From contig NZ_PPDK01000001.1 in NCBI RefSeq assembly GCF_003074135.1, positions 1,984,001 through 2,048,000 on the forward strand: a DNA stretch of 64,000 nt, given 5' to 3'. The notes below the pieces were generated by a model. That model saw nothing but the letters and a program-made list of their open reading frames with translations, was not told where the DNA came from and ran no database searches. The DNA comes from Euzebya tangerina. Lineage in GTDB: Bacteria; Actinomycetota; Nitriliruptoria; Euzebyales; Euzebyaceae. Of the stretch, positions 57,768 to 64,000 are shown piece by piece. The position numbers and the translations under genes were made by a program. Within the stretch, counting starts at the first letter, position 1. Each line of letters starts with the position of its first letter.

Positions 57768-58832
57768 TCACTCGTTGATCGCCGCCTCAGCGGCATCGCA
57801 GGCCGCCTGGCTCACACCAGGACCACAGATGAGCGGACGTGCCGCGCCTGTGACGTACTCGGTTGTCTCGGGCGTCAGGCTGTCGCCGTTGGCGAGCAGC
57901 ACGGCCGCGCCGTTGCCGGTCTGGACGCCAGCGGGGAAGCCGGAGGTCCACGAGGTGTCGCTCTGGGCCTCGAACAGCAGAATGCGGCTCGCGTCGGCTG
58001 CAGTCGCATTGCCGAGGGCAATGCTCATCTGCACCGCGGTCGCCCATCGGTTCGGACCGTCGATCCGGGTGACCGATGTGCCGGGCTGCTGGTCCGCGCC
58101 GTCGACGTCGGGCACGCTCAGTGCGGCCTCGACCTCATCGGCCACGCCCTCGCTTACGGCATCGGTGCCGCCCACGATCTGGACCCGCTGGATCGGCAAC
58201 TCGCCCAGTGCGGCGGCCGTGGGGCCGTCGAGCGAGTCAGTTGCGGTCAGCAGGCTGGGGGTGTTCGTCGCGGCACCGAACGGTCCGGTGACGAGCGAGT
58301 CGGCAAAGGCCTGGGTCGGGTCGGTCTCGGTGCCGAAGGCGCGAGCCAGGATCACGTCGGTTGTGGAGGGGAAGAACCGCTCCACGATCAGGACCGCGGT
58401 CTCAATCCGGGTGGGACCGCCGATCCGCTCGGTCTCAAGGCCCAAGGCCTCGAGTTCCGTGATGACCACGGGGCCTACGGCGTCCACGCCGCCGAGCACG
58501 ATGGCGCTGGATGAGCCGAGGCGGGTGATCTCCGCAGCGGTCTCCGGGCTCAGTGCGTCGGTGGCGGTCAGGAGCAGGGGAGCTTGCAGGAGTCCCTGGA
58601 CGGCACCAGAACCCAGTGCGTCGGCGAACTCGTCGTCCCTTGCGATGATGACTGTCGGTGCGCTGCCGTCGGTGAAGCTCAGCTGGCTCCACGCGATTGC
58701 TGAGGAGACGGGTGTCTCCCCGCCCTCCAATCGCGTGGTGTCCTGCGCGGACGCAGGTAGTGCCAGGGCAAGAAGCATCACCACGGCCGCGAACAGTGCG
58801 ATAGGTGCACGTGCGACCTTGTGTCTACTCAT
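57768..58832 (-). CDS. secreted protein with three cell-wall-binding type 2 repeats
   Basis: A 354-residue protein that is almost entirely wall-binding repeat: signal peptide 1-29 (ending PASAQ), then three type-2 units recognisable by RxxG, FADALGSG, and xVLGG (SSAIVLGGVDAVG; VQIVGGTDAVSEG; RIDGPNRWATAVQMS). No catalytic domain is attached. It probably acts as an S-layer-like or adaptor protein. The ATG at 58832 has GGAGG about 9 bases upstream. It lies 56 bases before DUF4331 on the same strand and diverges from the 59036 gene. Confidence 0.85.
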   Translation of the reverse strand: MSRHKVARAPIALFAAVVMLLALALPASAQDTTRLEGGETPVSSAIAWSQLSFTDGSAPTVIIARDDEFADALGSGAVQGLLQAPLLLTATDALSPETAAEITRLGSSSAIVLGGVDAVGPVVITELEALGLETERIGGPTRIETAVLIVERFFPSTTDVILARAFGTETDPTQAFADSLVTGPFGAATNTPSLLTATDSLDGPTAAALGELPIQRVQIVGGTDAVSEGVADEVEAALSVPDVDGADQQPGTSVTRIDGPNRWATAVQMSIALGNATAADASRILLFEAQSDTSWTSGFPAGVQTGNGAAVLLANGDSLTPETTEYVTGAARPLICGPGVSQAACDAAEAAINE

Positions 58833-58896
58833 ATGTATGGCCCTCCAAGGTGGGGCGTTGATGGTTGGATACCGACGAACACCACAACCGCCCACT

Positions 58897-58919
58897 CGCT
58901 TGTACTGCGGCGGCAAGCG
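58897..58919. other. hairpin in divergent gap
   Basis: CGCTTG and CAAGCG form a 6-bp stem with an 11-nt loop in the 203-base gap between the wall-binding protein and the 59036 gene. I see no clear -35/-10 pair in this gap, though AT-rich patches (for example near 58979-58990) suggest promoters. Confidence 0.25.
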
Positions 58920-59035
58920 GCTCTGAGGCTCGACAGTCGTTGTTCGAAGCAAACACCAGGTCGGGTTGGTACGAACCGTATGACATACCCTGCACCCAAT
59001 AGCCCAACGTCAAACGTGGATATCGGAGAGTAATC

Positions 59036-59926
59036 TTGGTTGGAACGCGACTGTCATCACGTGGCCTGGTGATCCTTGCCCTGCTGGCCGGTCTCGCCAT
59101 CGGTGTTGCCGCGGCTCTGGTCATCACAGGGTCCGGAGGGGACTCCGACACCCCTGCCGCCACCTCTGAGACCACTCGGGACGGCGATCCCGAGGCGCTC
59201 GCCGAGCTGCCCGAACCCAGAGAGCCGGTGACGCCCGAGGCGGCCGACGATCCGGAGTCTGCGCTGGCCAGCTTCCTGACCCTCGAGGCAGCAGGGGAGT
59301 GGGAGGCGTCCTACGAATTCCTGACCGACGATCTCCGGTCGACCACCTACCCGAGCCCCGCCGAGTGGGTCAGCGCCCACGCCGACTTCCCCACCGTGAC
59401 CGGCTACCGGATCGACGACGTGACCGAGGGCGAGGACGGCACGACTGCGACGGTCGCGACGTTGACCGGGTTCCAGGCCGGGCTCGACCCCGTGCTCGGT
59501 TTGGTGGCCGCTCGGGGCAGATCGACCTGGCAGCTCCAGCAGGACGGGGATGTGTGGCGCGTGAACGTGGCGGAGAACACCAACACGTTCCTCTACCCGG
59601 CGTCGGACGGTGCTGAGACGACGGTGCGGCGGTGGGTGGATGCACGGGTGGCCTGCGAGGACTCCTCGGCGTTGGAGCAGGGCCTCATCGGCTCGCCGTC
59701 GTTGGCCGAGCAGCTGTGCACCGAGGAGCAGGACGGGACGGTGGGCATCGGCGACGTCGCGTCGCTGCCGGACTCAGCCGACACCTCGACGTTGGTCAGC
59801 GAGTTCGGGCCGCAGGTGTTCACCTGGGCGCGGACCGTCTCCGTCGACGCCGCGACGCCGCTGACCGCGGTGCTGGGCCCGGTCGGGGAGGAGTGGCGCG
59901 TCGTGGCGGTCCTCCCCGGGACCTGA
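59036..59926 (+). CDS. membrane-anchored extracytoplasmic protein, function unknown
   Basis: A 296-residue protein with one N-terminal helix (GLVILALLAGLAIGVAAALVIT), an acidic Pro/Glu linker (about 35-75), and a domain of about 215 residues that begins PESALASFLTLEAAGEWEASYEFL, the layout of NTF2-like or DUF4878-like lipoprotein folds, with a second half starting VRRWVDARVACEDSSALEQGL. The start is TTG with GGAGAG 5 bases upstream; no ATG gives this N-terminus. No catalytic residues are evident. Confidence 0.65.
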   Translation: MVGTRLSSRGLVILALLAGLAIGVAAALVITGSGGDSDTPAATSETTRDGDPEALAELPEPREPVTPEAADDPESALASFLTLEAAGEWEASYEFLTDDLRSTTYPSPAEWVSAHADFPTVTGYRIDDVTEGEDGTTATVATLTGFQAGLDPVLGLVAARGRSTWQLQQDGDVWRVNVAENTNTFLYPASDGAETTVRRWVDARVACEDSSALEQGLIGSPSLAEQLCTEEQDGTVGIGDVASLPDSADTSTLVSEFGPQVFTWARTVSVDAATPLTAVLGPVGEEWRVVAVLPGT

Positions 59927-59967
59927 CCGGGTCTGACGGGGTTGACCGGTGCCTGTCCGGTCTGGGC

Positions 59968-60006
59968 GGGTGGACTTCCCGGCCCGGACGGGCGGGAAGT
60001 CCACCC
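59968..60006. terminator. 14-bp hairpin between convergent genes
   Basis: GGGTGGACTTCCCG (59968-59981) and CGGGAAGTCCACCC (59993-60006) are perfectly complementary around an 11-nt loop, and a few more outer bases pair. It fills the gap between the 59036 gene and the RNB nuclease gene and should stop transcription from both sides. Confidence 0.7.
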
Positions 60007-60013
60007 ACCCGTG

Positions 60014-62113
60014 CTAGGCCGGCTTGAGGTCGGGGCGGCCCAGCGGGTCCAGTCGGTCCAGCCGAACCTTGATGGAGCCACCCAGCGTGAACTGACCGTC
60101 AGCGGTGGCCATCTCGGTCGTGTCCAGCTCGAGCGTGGCCTTCTGCCGGGGCGGGAGACCGAGCGCCCGCGCAGCCGGCATGAACCCGACCAGGCCGGGG
60201 ACGGTCATCCGGATCCGCAGGCCGGCCTTGGAGATGCCGACAATGGTTCCCGGCGTGGGGAAGTGGACTGCGTTGCGTTCGAGCAGAGCCGACCAGAGGG
60301 CGTTGCGCTCCAGCGCCTGAGCGTGTGAGGCCGCACCGCTGCGCGCGTCCAGCCAGACCGCAAGCTTGGTCAGATCCTCGGCGGAGTAGGGCGGGACCTC
60401 CCCGGCGATGGCCGCGCGCAGCTGTCGGTGCACCACGAGGTCGGCGTACCGACGCAGCGGCGAGGTGAAGTGGGTGTAGGCGCCCGCGCCGAGCGCGTCG
60501 TGGGCGGAGGGCACGGCGGTGTACCCGGCCCGGGCAACGACGCCGGTGGCCGTGGTCGCGAGCGCGGCGGCGGCATCGTGTTGTCCTTCGTCCTGCAGTC
60601 GCTCGACCAGGGAGACCAGGTCGGCCGGCTGGACGGACCCGGGATCTTCGAACGGCGTCCCGAGCTTCTCTGCGGCCGCCAGCAGCCGTGGTAACCGGTC
60701 CTCCGCGAAGCCGGAGTGCGACCGATACAGCAGCGGCAGGTTCCGCGCTGCGCCCCACGCCGCCACTGCCTCGTTGGCCGCCACCATCAGCCGCTCGACC
60801 AGCCGCTGGGCAGCGGGATGTGGGTCGGCCTTGACGGCCCGGATCTTCCCGTCGATCACGGCCGCCTCGAGTTCGGCGTCGGTGAAGAGATCCTCCAGCG
60901 TGTCGCGGGCGTCACGCGCCGCGCCCAACCGGGTCGCGGCCTCCGCCAGCGCGGCCACGGCGATCGAGACGTGCGGCAGGGCCTCCGGCGACGCGCCATG
61001 CGGCCCATGAGCGCCCGTCATCAACGCCGTGGGGCCAGGATCCTGCAGGTAGGCCTCGACGGCGGCGTATGACAGGCGAGCATCCGATCGGATCCAGGAC
61101 AGGTCAACCGTCACGCCGCTGACCACACCGTCCGGGGCGACGAGCATCTGCACGGTCACGGCGCGCCGGTCCTGCCCGGGGAGGAGGCTCAGGTCGCCCT
61201 CCGACAGGGCCGGATCCAACATGGCCGCGTTCGGCCCGGCCGTGAAGTACGCCGTGGCCGCCATCGTGCGGGCGTAGCGATCCGCGGCGGAGCCGATGCC
61301 CACGGTTCCCGCCGCGTCGGCGATGTGGACCTTGATCAGGACGGGGTCCTCGGCGTCCCCGCTCCACGCACCGAACAGCGCATCGTCCAGGTCCTGGGAG
61401 GAGTCGGCGTCGATGGTGATCTGCACCTCGTCGCGCCGGTCCACCAGTTGGTGCAGCGCGCCGGGGACGGGCCCCTCGTCGGGGGTGAGGCCTGCAGCCA
61501 GGCCCGCCTGACCAGCAGCCATGCGCCCGGTCGTCCGCAGCACGTTGGTGTTGGTCTCCGCAACCGGGAGTCCGACGGCCTCCGGCCCTCCGGGAATCGA
61601 GTCCGGGGTGGCCCCGCCGTGGGCGATCACCACCGAGCGAGCCCGAACGGCGGAGGGCGAGAGGGCGGGCAGAGGACCGGCTACCAGCGCCGCGCAGCTG
61701 GCGACGCCGGTCGGCTGCAGCGTGGCGACGATCTGCTTGCCCTCGGCGTGGAGGAGCTTGCTGGTCATCTCCGGCGTCATGGGCCACTCACCCAGGCCCA
61801 GTCGCGCGTCGGGCTGCAGGATCATCTTGCCGGCGAAGGGCTGGACCACACCGACGGCGAACCGCCGCTGCCGGGTCACCAACGTCATCGAGGCCACGTT
61901 CACGCGTCCCTCGGAGTCAACGGTGAGCACGGCCGTCACCGTGTCATCGGCGACCCAGCCGCGGGCGACGTCCGGCGGCACGAAGGCCGACTTGACGCGG
62001 TGGGAACGGCCCGCCTCATCAACGACGAGTGGTGCGGCGCCTGAGCTGGTTGGCGGTGGCTCGACGAAGCCGAAGCCACGGGGATGGGGGGTGAAGCGTC
62101 CGGTGACCTGCAC
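60014..62113 (-). CDS. RNB-domain ribonuclease (RNase R/II-like)
   Basis: A 699-residue exoribonuclease. The GTG start gives QVTGRFTPHPRGFGFVEP, a cold-shock-type N-terminal RNA-binding part. The catalytic RNB domain has ITIDADSSQDLDDALF (four Asp-type metal ligands), then HIADAAGTVG and FTSPLRRYADLVVHR near its end. A C-terminal S1-like domain follows (about 600-690, PGTIVGISKAGLRIRMTVPG). It is smaller than RNase R (about 800) but has the same order. A 125-base gap holds no visible gene before RimK. Confidence 0.88.
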   Translation of the reverse strand: MQVTGRFTPHPRGFGFVEPPPTSSGAAPLVVDEAGRSHRVKSAFVPPDVARGWVADDTVTAVLTVDSEGRVNVASMTLVTRQRRFAVGVVQPFAGKMILQPDARLGLGEWPMTPEMTSKLLHAEGKQIVATLQPTGVASCAALVAGPLPALSPSAVRARSVVIAHGGATPDSIPGGPEAVGLPVAETNTNVLRTTGRMAAGQAGLAAGLTPDEGPVPGALHQLVDRRDEVQITIDADSSQDLDDALFGAWSGDAEDPVLIKVHIADAAGTVGIGSAADRYARTMAATAYFTAGPNAAMLDPALSEGDLSLLPGQDRRAVTVQMLVAPDGVVSGVTVDLSWIRSDARLSYAAVEAYLQDPGPTALMTGAHGPHGASPEALPHVSIAVAALAEAATRLGAARDARDTLEDLFTDAELEAAVIDGKIRAVKADPHPAAQRLVERLMVAANEAVAAWGAARNLPLLYRSHSGFAEDRLPRLLAAAEKLGTPFEDPGSVQPADLVSLVERLQDEGQHDAAAALATTATGVVARAGYTAVPSAHDALGAGAYTHFTSPLRRYADLVVHRQLRAAIAGEVPPYSAEDLTKLAVWLDARSGAASHAQALERNALWSALLERNAVHFPTPGTIVGISKAGLRIRMTVPGLVGFMPAARALGLPPRQKATLELDTTEMATADGQFTLGGSIKVRLDRLDPLGRPDLKPA

Positions 62114-62238
62114 GTGGTGGTTCCTGCACGGGGGTGGGGCCGCGCAGAGCGCGACGCGGTGGCGGTGGGGGCGTCCCGGGGTGGCACGGTACCCGTCCGG
62201 CGTGCAGGGGGCCAGACGGGTTGCGGCACCCCGCCAGA

Positions 62239-63447
62239 TCAGGCCTGGGAGGGGGTGTCGCCGTTGCCGAGTGGGGCGTCGGGGAGGTCCCGAACACGCG
62301 CACGTCGACGGCGCCGCTCGGGGATGAGCCCCCGCATCTCCTCCAGCTTGCCGAAGCACAGCAGCCGGTCCCCACCCTCGAGGATTCGATTGCCGCGCGG
62401 GTTCGGAACGACGGTGGTGTCTCGGTGGAGCGACAGCACCGAGATGTCCGCCTCCCGAAGCCCGGACTCCCGCAGCGTCTGGCCCGCGTAGTGGGAGTCC
62501 TCGCGGATCAGCAGCTCGGCCACGCCGTAGCCGGTGCTGACCGTCAGGCGCTGGCGCACGTCGAGTTCCGGGAAGGCCACCTGGTTGTCGATGTGGTCCA
62601 TGATGGCGCCAGCGATGTCGAGGCCGGTCGCGCCCTCGATCCCCTCCAGACCGGGGGAGGAGTTGACCTCGAGGATCAGCGGCCCGTCGTCGCCCTCCAG
62701 CATGTCGACGCCGGCCACCTTCAGACCCATGATCTGGGCGGCACGTACCGCCGCGCGCGCGTACGCCGGCTCGATGTCGATGGCCGTCGCGGCGCCGCCT
62801 CGGTGGACGTTGCTGCGGAACTCGTCACCCTCGGCCGTCCGCCGCATCGCGGCGATCACCCGGTCTCCGATGACGAGCGCCCGGATGTCGCGCCCCTTGC
62901 TCTCGGCGACGAAGCGTTGCAGCAACACGTTGGTGCCCGTCGACTGCAGCGTCTCGATGATCGCCTCGGCGACCTTGGCGTCGGGAGCGAGCATGACACC
63001 GATGCCCTGCGTCCCCTCCAGCAGCTTGATGATCACCGGGGCTCCGCCGACCCGGTCGATGGCGGGGACGGCGTCCTTGCGGTCGCGGACGAAGGTGGAG
63101 GAGGGGATGCCGATGTCGTGGCGGGAGAGGATCTGGAGGGACCGCAACTTGTCGCGGGAGTTGGTGATCCCCGTCGAGGTGTTGGGCGTGTAGACGTCCA
63201 TCTGCTCGAACTGTCGCACCACGGCGGTGCCGAAGTAGGTGATGGACTGCCCGATGCGTGGCAGGACGGCGTCGTAGTCGTCGACCGGCTGGCCGCGGTA
63301 CTGCAGGTCGGGCTCGTCGCCGCTGAGATCGATTGCGAACCGCAGGGTGTTCAGCACCTTCACGTCGTGACCGCGTTGCGCCGCCGCCAGCTTGAGCCGA
63401 CGGGTGCTGTAGCTATCTGCTGCCCGGGAGAGGATGGCGATCTTCAT
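62239..63447 (-). CDS. rimK: RimK-type ATP-grasp glutamate ligase with TrkA-C domain
   Basis: A 402-residue ligase. The N-terminus MKIAILSRAADSYSTRRL and PRIGQSITYFGTAVVRQFE match RimK. The ATP-grasp core has APVIIKLLEGTQGIGVMLAPD, RDIRALVIGDRVIAAMRR, and the metal-binding ILEVNSSPGLEGIE. After residue 300 a TrkA-C-like domain (VSTGYGVAELLIREDSHYAG, GGDRLLCFGK) replaces the usual end. RimK in E. coli adds Glu to ribosomal protein S6; this enzyme may modify another target. The gene starts 10 bases after the AstE/AspA-type gene. Confidence 0.87.
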   Translation of the reverse strand: MKIAILSRAADSYSTRRLKLAAAQRGHDVKVLNTLRFAIDLSGDEPDLQYRGQPVDDYDAVLPRIGQSITYFGTAVVRQFEQMDVYTPNTSTGITNSRDKLRSLQILSRHDIGIPSSTFVRDRKDAVPAIDRVGGAPVIIKLLEGTQGIGVMLAPDAKVAEAIIETLQSTGTNVLLQRFVAESKGRDIRALVIGDRVIAAMRRTAEGDEFRSNVHRGGAATAIDIEPAYARAAVRAAQIMGLKVAGVDMLEGDDGPLILEVNSSPGLEGIEGATGLDIAGAIMDHIDNQVAFPELDVRQRLTVSTGYGVAELLIREDSHYAGQTLRESGLREADISVLSLHRDTTVVPNPRGNRILEGGDRLLCFGKLEEMRGLIPERRRRRARVRDLPDAPLGNGDTPSQA

Positions 63448-63465
63448 GCGTTCGTCTTCATGCGT
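63441..63465 (-). other. duplicated start-codon region between AstE-like and rimK genes
   Basis: TCTTCATGCGT on the plus strand occurs twice, at 63441-63451 and 63455-63465. On the coding strand this gives ATG AAG ACG AAC GCA TGA, where the first ATG overlaps the AstE-like stop and the TGA overlaps the rimK ATG. A five-codon mini-ORF (MKTNA) thus bridges the two genes. Confidence 0.6.
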
Positions 63466-64000
63466 GGTTGCCTTCGTTGTGTGCGATGTGGACCAGGGCG
63501 TCGCCTTGGTTGACGCTCGGGTCCAGGTTGAGGCCGATGACCATGCCGTCGGCGGGCGCGTTGATCTGGCCCAGCCGGCCACCGAAGGAGTCGTGGATGC
63601 GGCCGAGCGACGCCCCCTTGTCGACCCTATCCCCGAGGTCGACGGCCAGCTGCATGAGACCGGATCGACGGGCGCGGACCCAGCGGGACCTGCGACTGAT
63701 GTAGGGCGTCGGGGGTGTGCGGTCGAATGCCTCGCTGACCATGTCCAGGGCAGCCATCACCGCGAGGACGCCATCGGTCCCGGCCACGATCGCCGTCTCG
63801 TCGTACCGCCACGCCTCGCCGCCCTCGTAGAGGAGCACCGTCGCGCCCGCCTCGGTTCCCGCTTGACGGAGCGACCCGTCTCGGGTTGCGGCGTGCATCA
63901 TCAGCGGCGCCCCGAAGGCGTCGGCCAGCGCCCGGGTGGTGGGGTCGTCCAGGTTGGCTCGGATCTGTGGGAGGTTCGTCCGGTGGCCCGAGCCGGTGTG
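63458..64000 (-). CDS. AstE/AspA-type deacylase, 5' end off window
   Basis: The C-terminal 180 residues of a succinylglutamate desuccinylase/aspartoacylase-like zinc hydrolase. The window edge reads HTGSGHRTNLPQIR, which is the region after the first metal motif; then FGAPLMMHAATRDGSLRQAG and TVLLYEGGEAWRYDE (active-site Glu). The tail (GLMQLAVDLGDRVDKGASLG to the end) is a biotinyl-lipoyl-like extension often seen at this position. It sits directly before rimK on the same strand, as in several gamma-proteobacterial and actinobacterial RimK loci. The N-terminal metal ligands are outside the window. Confidence 0.8.
   Translation of the reverse strand, partial: HTGSGHRTNLPQIRANLDDPTTRALADAFGAPLMMHAATRDGSLRQAGTEAGATVLLYEGGEAWRYDETAIVAGTDGVLAVMAALDMVSEAFDRTPPTPYISRRSRWVRARRSGLMQLAVDLGDRVDKGASLGRIHDSFGGRLGQINAPADGMVIGLNLDPSVNQGDALVHIAHNEGNHA

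Overview
The window is about 70% GC and comes from a chromosome, most likely a deep-branching actinobacterium of the Euzebya/Nitriliruptor kind. This is inferred from three proteins with cell-wall-binding type 2 repeats, the actinobacterial trio histidine phosphatase / DUF3090 / SCO1664-type kinase fold, a glnB-glnD pair, an Ecm/MeaA mutase, and frequent GTG/TTG starts with 4-base stop/start overlaps. I see no prophage, insertion sequence, integrase or CRISPR array. The region is dense, and no gap exceeds about 210 bases.

Layout. 1-3431: end of a YjeF-N type protein, threonine synthase, and a lipoprotein with a wall-binding repeat, followed by an odd tRNA gene with anticodon UAA at 3531-3604. 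3613-10995 (minus): a peptide/oligopeptide ABC operon (fused double ATPase, binding protein, two permeases) ending in a cupin and an alpha/beta hydrolase. 11052-12990: a cation-efflux protein divergent from a GntR/FCD regulator across an AT-rich palindromic operator. 13075-19688: AidB-like acyl-CoA dehydrogenase, NYN/OST-HTH RNA-binding nuclease, NarL-type regulator, then PII (glnB) and GlnD behind a GlnR-like box. 19762-28405: fumarase, an SDR/TetR pair, the actinobacterial phosphatase/DUF3090/kinase-fold cluster, a 39-residue small ORF, a CGNR regulator coupled to threonine dehydratase, and a membrane-anchored EEP hydrolase. 28446-35798: ethylmalonyl-CoA mutase, PlsC acyltransferase, lipoprotein, exonuclease-polymerase, alanine dehydrogenase and an MpaB-type protein.

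35997-48161 holds a 2118-residue secreted amylase-pullulanase fusion, a DUF427 protein, an OpuC-type osmolyte transporter whose binding protein faces its own permease operon across a strong hairpin, and arginine deiminase. 48239-58832 is an envelope region: an M14 carboxypeptidase with wall-binding repeats and one rare TTA codon, a GNAT acetyltransferase, and a four-gene minus-strand run (wall-binding protein, DUF4331 protein, TPR protein, NicO-type transporter) that looks like an undescribed envelope or metal-handling unit. 59036-64000: a membrane-anchored protein, an RNB ribonuclease, and a RimK ligase with a TrkA-C tail coupled to an AstE/AspA-type deacylase.

A 49-bp palindromic repeat occurs three times (3426, 13038, 54641). 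Two copies supply the start codon of the adjacent gene. The most unusual signals are this repeat, the class-I tRNA with a UAA anticodon together with the in-frame TTA codon, the DUF4331-TPR-NicO run, and the amylase-pullulanase fusion.
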